From Victivallales bacterium (GTDB lineage Bacteria; Verrucomicrobiota; Lentisphaeria; Oligosphaerales; Oligosphaeraceae), in assembly GCA_017615955.1 (NCBI GenBank), contig JAFZZD010000610.1, forward strand, positions 1-8,482: a DNA stretch of 8,482 bases, read 5' to 3'. Every line of letters starts with the position of its first letter. The stretch's first letter is position 1. The notes below the pieces were generated by a model that was not told the origin of the DNA, ran no database searches, and saw only the letters and a program-made list of their open reading frames with translations. Position numbers and translations under genes: made by a program. Shown here one piece after another: positions 7,264-8,482 of this stretch.

Positions 7264-7446
7264 TGCAATCTCTTTCCTGTTTATTGTTGTCCTACATGTT
7301 CCAAAACTGCCATTTCTGCTTGAAGTGAAATGAATAGAAGCTATCTTATGGCAATTTCAGAACGTTTTGGGTATGGAGGCAATCGCCTCCGAATCAATGC
7401 CCTAAATTAAATCACCAATCATAAAAGTCAAAGTAAAAGGCGAAAA
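7264..7446. other. Divergent intergenic region between pgm and purC
   Basis: This 183-bp gap must hold the start signals for both the minus-strand run and purC. It is AT-richer than the genes. I could not pick out convincing -35/-10 pairs by eye. It contains the inverted repeat at 7375-7390. It also contains, at 7281-7296, a 16-base stretch (TTATTGTTGTCCTACA) matching 14 of 16 bases upstream of the SGNH gene. Confidence 0.5.
7375..7390. repeat. Small inverted repeat in the purC leader/promoter region
   Basis: GGAGGC, loop AATC, GCCTCC: a perfect 6-bp dyad 57-72 bases before the purC start. It has no T-run after it. It could be an operator half-site pair or a leader hairpin. It does not match the E. 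coli PurR operator or the B. subtilis PurBox in a way I can support. Confidence 0.45.
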
Positions 7447-8340
7447 ATGAAGTACGATTCCAATCACGCGCTGCTTGAAACTGAAATGCCAAATCTCCCC
7501 GCCCCCATGAGAGGCAAGGTCAGGGATGTGTATGACCTGGGAGATTCACTGCTCTTCGTGGCAACTGACCGCATCAGCGCATTTGACTGCATCATGCCAA
7601 ACGGCGTGCCGGACAAGGGCAAGGTCCTCACCCAGCTCAGCCTGTTCTGGTTCAAGCTCTTCGGCAGCAGGCCCAACCACCTCATCACAGCCGACGTTGC
7701 AAAATATCCCGAAAACCTCAAACCCTACAGCCAGGACCTGGACGGGCGCTCCATGCTGGTGAAGAAACTGAAGATGGTGCCAGTGGAATGCGTCGTCAGG
7801 GGCTACCTGGCTGGCTCCGGCTGGAAGGAATACCAGAAGTGTTCCCAGGTCTGCGGCATCCCGCTGCGCCCTGGATACCAGAACTGCTCCAAGCTGGACG
7901 AGCCAATATTCACCCCCACCACCAAGGAAACATCAGGCCATGACATGCCAGTCTCATTTGAGCAGCTCTGCGACATCGTGGGAAAGGACCTGGCAGAGAA
8001 ACTGAAGAAACTGTCCATCGACCTTTATACCATCGCCGCCGAGCACGCACTAAAGTCTGGCATCATCATCGCAGACACCAAATTCGAATTCGGCATGGAT
8101 GATAACGGAAACCTCGTCATAGCGGACGAGGTGCTCACCCCCGATTCAAGCCGCTTCTGGCCCGCTGACTCATACAAGCCAGGCGCAAATCCGCCCAGCC
8201 TGGACAAGCAATACGTCCGCGACTGGCTGGACGAAATCGGCTTCAACCACCAGCCACCAGCCCCCGAACTGCCCAAGGAAGTGGTGATGAAGACCAGGGA
8301 AAAATACCTCTCCGCACTGTCACGCATCGCAGGTTGCTAA
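7447..8340 (+). CDS. purC: Phosphoribosylaminoimidazole-succinocarboxamide (SAICAR) synthase
   Basis: A 297-residue SAICAR synthase. It joins aspartate to CAIR with ATP in de novo purine synthesis, in the cytoplasm. Motifs visible in order: RGKVRDVYDLGDSLLFVATD (22-41, nucleotide-binding start), DRISAFDCIMPNGVPDKG, the family signature PVECVVRGYLAGSGWKEY (112-129), FTPTTK...HD (155-166), the second signature IADTKFEFG (208-216) and DEVLTPDSSRFWPAD (227-241). It is of the longer type, about 300 residues, like yeast ADE1, with a C-terminal extension SLDKQYVRDWLDEIGF. The ATG at 7447 follows AAAGG at 6 bases. It is the only plus-strand gene and appears monocistronic, with two palindromic repeats immediately after the stop codon. 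Confidence 0.96.
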   Translation: MKYDSNHALLETEMPNLPAPMRGKVRDVYDLGDSLLFVATDRISAFDCIMPNGVPDKGKVLTQLSLFWFKLFGSRPNHLITADVAKYPENLKPYSQDLDGRSMLVKKLKMVPVECVVRGYLAGSGWKEYQKCSQVCGIPLRPGYQNCSKLDEPIFTPTTKETSGHDMPVSFEQLCDIVGKDLAEKLKKLSIDLYTIAAEHALKSGIIIADTKFEFGMDDNGNLVIADEVLTPDSSRFWPADSYKPGANPPSLDKQYVRDWLDEIGFNHQPPAPELPKEVVMKTREKYLSALSRIAGC

Positions 8341-8400
8341 AAAAGCGCACATTCCCGCCAAGGCAACTTGAGTGGGTGCCGCCTCGGCGCCCACAATAAC
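8341..8400. repeat. Dispersed palindromic repeat, copy B
   Basis: Starts directly after the purC stop codon. It runs AAAAGCGCACATTCCCG, then CCAAGGCAACTTGA, then the hairpin GTGGGTGCCG (8372-8381), loop CCT, CGGCGCCCAC (8385-8394), then AATAAC. One hairpin pair is a G-T wobble. It differs from copy C at 3 of 60 positions with no gaps. On the minus strand it is open and would read VGAEAAPTQVALAGMCAF, but I see no sign that it is expressed. Confidence 0.9.
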
Positions 8401-8407
8401 CTTTTTT
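8372..8407 (+). terminator. Possible purC transcription terminator formed by repeat copy B
   Basis: The GC-rich hairpin 8372-8394 is followed by AATAACC and then six T (8402-8407). The A-run at 8339-8344 could pair with that T-run and extend the stem. The 7-base gap between hairpin and T-run is longer than in typical intrinsic terminators, so this is tentative. Confidence 0.4.
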
Positions 8408-8413
8408 AACGCC

Positions 8414-8473
8414 AAAAGCGCACATTCCCGCCAAGGCAACTTGAGTGGGCGCCGCTTCGGCGCCCACATTAAC
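8414..8473. repeat. Dispersed palindromic repeat, copy C
   Basis: Same orientation as copy B, 73 bp further on, separated by a 13-bp spacer that contains the T-run. The hairpin is GTGGGCGCCG (8445-8454), loop CTT, CGGCGCCCAC (8458-8467), with perfect pairing. The minus strand would encode the same peptide as copy B. The 73-bp period puts the two copies in different frames. Confidence 0.9.
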
Positions 8474-8482
8474 ACAAACGAC

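Noticed and set aside
8243..8467. Minus-strand open frame across the two repeats and the purC end
   Set aside because: It reads copy C in the peptide frame but copy B in another frame, and then runs antisense into purC. It has no ribosome site or family similarity. The open frame comes from the repeats, not from a gene.
8341..8473. Possible small CRISPR array
   Set aside because: There are only two units, the 13-bp spacer is far too short, and the repeat is 60 bp with a long palindrome and a further copy inside a gene. This is not CRISPR architecture.

Overview
The window looks like a chromosomal segment of a moderately GC-rich, Gram-negative-type bacterium. All six genes from pgm down to the left edge are on the minus strand, closely packed. 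One gene, purC, is divergent at the right. I cannot assign a taxon from sequence alone. The mix of a DUF4886-type secreted SGNH protein, a sugar isomerase/epimerase-like TIM barrel, an E. coli-type phosphoglucomutase and a divergent MurJ-like flippase would fit the PVC group (Lentisphaerota/Verrucomicrobiota). That placement is a low-confidence inference.

Layout, in minus-strand transcription order. pgm (phosphoglucomutase, 7263-5641) is followed 8 bp later by a GT4 glycosyltransferase (5632-4412), then 3 bp later by a MurJ/MviN-like multispanning flippase (4408-2768). A 70-bp gap carries a 10-bp-stem hairpin and four tandem 7-bp repeats. Next come an ExoIII/ExoA-type nuclease (2697-1939), a secreted SGNH/DUF4886 hydrolase (1918-947, 20 bp gap) and a sugar isomerase/epimerase-like TIM barrel (927-31, 19 bp gap). 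purC (SAICAR synthase, 7447-8340) runs the other way from a shared 183-bp intergenic region. The first three genes form a plausible surface-glycan module: glucose-1-phosphate supply, glycosyl transfer and a lipid-linked precursor flippase. The last two look like glycan or sugar-metabolism accessories. The nuclease is a DNA-repair housekeeping gene.

The most striking feature is a dispersed repeat of about 50-60 bp. Two near-identical copies lie in tandem after purC (8341-8400 and 8414-8473; 3 differences in 60 bases). A third, diverged copy lies inside the glycosyltransferase coding sequence (5388-5437). There it is in frame and encodes AGAEAAPAQVALAG, a peptide nearly the same as the one the intergenic copies could encode on the same strand (VGAEAAPTQVALAGM). 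All copies keep a 10-bp hairpin, including one compensatory T-A to C-G exchange. They also keep a second hairpin that excludes the first. This resembles in principle the palindromic elements that enter coding genes in Rickettsia, and it is the best candidate here for an undescribed element family.
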